Source: Pararhizobium sp. (GTDB lineage Bacteria > Pseudomonadota > Alphaproteobacteria > Rhizobiales > Rhizobiaceae). From it: 64,000 nucleotides of DNA. A program made the position numbers and the translations under genes. Below are positions 63,080 through 64,000 of this stretch, in pieces. Under the pieces are notes generated by a model. That model was not told the origin of the DNA. It made no database searches and was given only the letters and a program-made list of their open reading frames with translations. The stretch is from assembly GCA_030655075.1 (NCBI GenBank), contig JAURWE010000034.1:62001-126000 (forward strand). Direction: 5' to 3'. The first letter of the stretch is position 1; each line of letters starts with the position of its first letter.

Positions 63080-64000
63080 ATGCAGCGCAGTTGTCTCGCC
63101 ATCGTGCTGGCGGCGGGTGAAAGCACCCGCATGAAGTCTTCCATGTCCAAGGTGCTGCATCCGGTCGGCAACCGGCCGATGATCGCCCATGTCATGAATG
63201 CGCTGGCTGCGGCGGGCATCGGCTCTGCCGCCCTGGTTGTTGGCCGGGACGCTGACGCCGTCGAGGCTGCGGCCCGGATCGGCGGCATCGACGTCACCTC
63301 GGTTCTCCAGAAAGAGCGGCTCGGAACCGGGCATGCGGTGCTCGCCGCTGCAGGTGAAATCGCGAGGGGTTATGACGACATCATCGTCGTCTTCGGCGAC
63401 ACGCCCTTGATCACCGATGCGCCGCTTACGCAGGCGCGCAAGGCCCTGGCCGACGGCAACGATGTCGTCGTCATCGGATTTCAGACAAAGGATCCAACCG
63501 GTTACGGCCGCCTGATCGTGGAAAATGGAGCACTCGTCGCAATCCGCGAGCACAAGGATGCTTCAGATGAAGAAAAGAAAATAACCTATTGTAATGGTGG
63601 CGTAATGGCCATCAACGGTGCCAAGGCGACGGCGCTGCTGCAGCAGATTGGCAATGCCAATGCCAAAGGCGAATATTACCTCACTGATCTTGTCGAGATC
63701 GTCCGCGCTTCGGGCGGCAAGGCCATTGCCGTCGAAGCGCCTGAGACCGAGCTGACCGGCTGCAACAACCGCGCTGAACTGGCCGTCATCGAGCGCATCT
63801 GGCAGGACCGCCGTCGCCACGAACTGATGGTATCCGGCGTGTCCATGGTGGCGCCGGAAACGGTATTCCTGTCCTTCGATACGCAGATCGGCCAGGATGT
63901 GCTGATCGAGCCCAACGTCGTCTTCGGCCCCGGCGTGCGCATCGACAGCGGCGCCGTCATCCATGCTTTCTGCCATATCGAAGGCGCCCATGTCAGCACC
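63080..64000 (+). CDS. glmU: Bifunctional GlmU, N-terminal part (cut by window edge)
   Basis: Makes UDP-N-acetylglucosamine: uridylyltransferase plus glucosamine-1-phosphate acetyltransferase. The first 307 of about 450 codons are present: nucleotide-binding LAAGESTRMKSSMSKVLHPVGNRP, LQKERLGTGHAV, FGDTPLI, GYGRLIVENGALVAIREHKDA, and the start of the hexapeptide domain (DTQIGQDVLIEPNVVFGPGV). ATG 63080 follows AAGGAGTTCCTCA. Confidence 0.96.
   Translation, partial: MQRSCLAIVLAAGESTRMKSSMSKVLHPVGNRPMIAHVMNALAAAGIGSAALVVGRDADAVEAAARIGGIDVTSVLQKERLGTGHAVLAAAGEIARGYDDIIVVFGDTPLITDAPLTQARKALADGNDVVVIGFQTKDPTGYGRLIVENGALVAIREHKDASDEEKKITYCNGGVMAINGAKATALLQQIGNANAKGEYYLTDLVEIVRASGGKAIAVEAPETELTGCNNRAELAVIERIWQDRRRHELMVSGVSMVAPETVFLSFDTQIGQDVLIEPNVVFGPGVRIDSGAVIHAFCHIEGAHVST

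Overview
The window looks like chromosomal DNA of an alphaproteobacterium of the order Rhizobiales, most likely family Rhizobiaceae (Rhizobium/Agrobacterium relatives). The grounds are the GC-rich coding bias, the metC-aapJQMP cluster, EipB, LpxI, two complex I accessory proteins of mitochondrial type (NDUFS4-like and zf-CHCC), a GTTC-N7-GTTC SOS box next to lexA, and two copies of a RIME-like intergenic element. Most of the sequence is conserved housekeeping DNA. The accessory parts are a 3.2 kb insertion at a tRNA-Pro gene and a 4.6 kb block between lexA and moeA.

Layout. 1-9.9 kb: the start of phaC, a small lipoprotein, alaC-type aminotransferase, hom, recJ, two tRNA-Glu copies, an M15/DUF882 lipoprotein, gloA, a double cold-shock protein and a DUF192 protein. 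9.93-13.2 kb: tRNA-Pro(TGG) followed by a mini-island bounded by a 27-bp direct repeat of the tRNA 3' end. It carries a RIME-like repeat, a Rap1a-like secreted protein, a tiny lipoprotein, a GIY-YIG gene broken by an in-frame stop, and an unknown 331-aa protein, but no integrase. 13.3-24 kb: NDUFS4-like protein, tRNA-Arg(TCT), the aapJQMP amino-acid ABC transporter (minus strand), metC, an FAD monooxygenase, zf-CHCC protein, alpha/beta hydrolase, cysE, a DUF3126 protein and a phasin. 24.2-32.7 kb: clpS-clpA, azlCD-type exporter, DUF3828 protein, HIT protein, FemAB/GNAT-like protein, glycerophosphodiesterase, RidA and eipB.

32.9-46.3 kb: one long plus-strand run for translation and envelope building: rpsB, tsf, pyrH, frr, uppS, cdsA, rseP, bamA, lpxD, fabZ, lpxA, lpxI, lpxB. 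It links ribosome function to isoprenoid carrier, phospholipid and lipid A synthesis and to outer-membrane protein assembly. It ends at a bidirectional terminator shared with convergent gltA.

46.3-64 kb: gltA, comEC, lexA, an overlapping pair of unknown small genes, two tandem paralogous genes for inverse-autotransporter-type outer-membrane proteins with a predicted beta-helix passenger, then the minus-strand run ppiD-trpD-trpC-moaC-moeA, a GT-C-like membrane protein and the start of glmU, which is cut by the window edge.

The most unusual items are the paired inverse autotransporters with their shared upstream motif and C-terminal Cys motif, and the integrase-less tRNA-Pro mini-island with a nonsense-mutated GIY-YIG gene.
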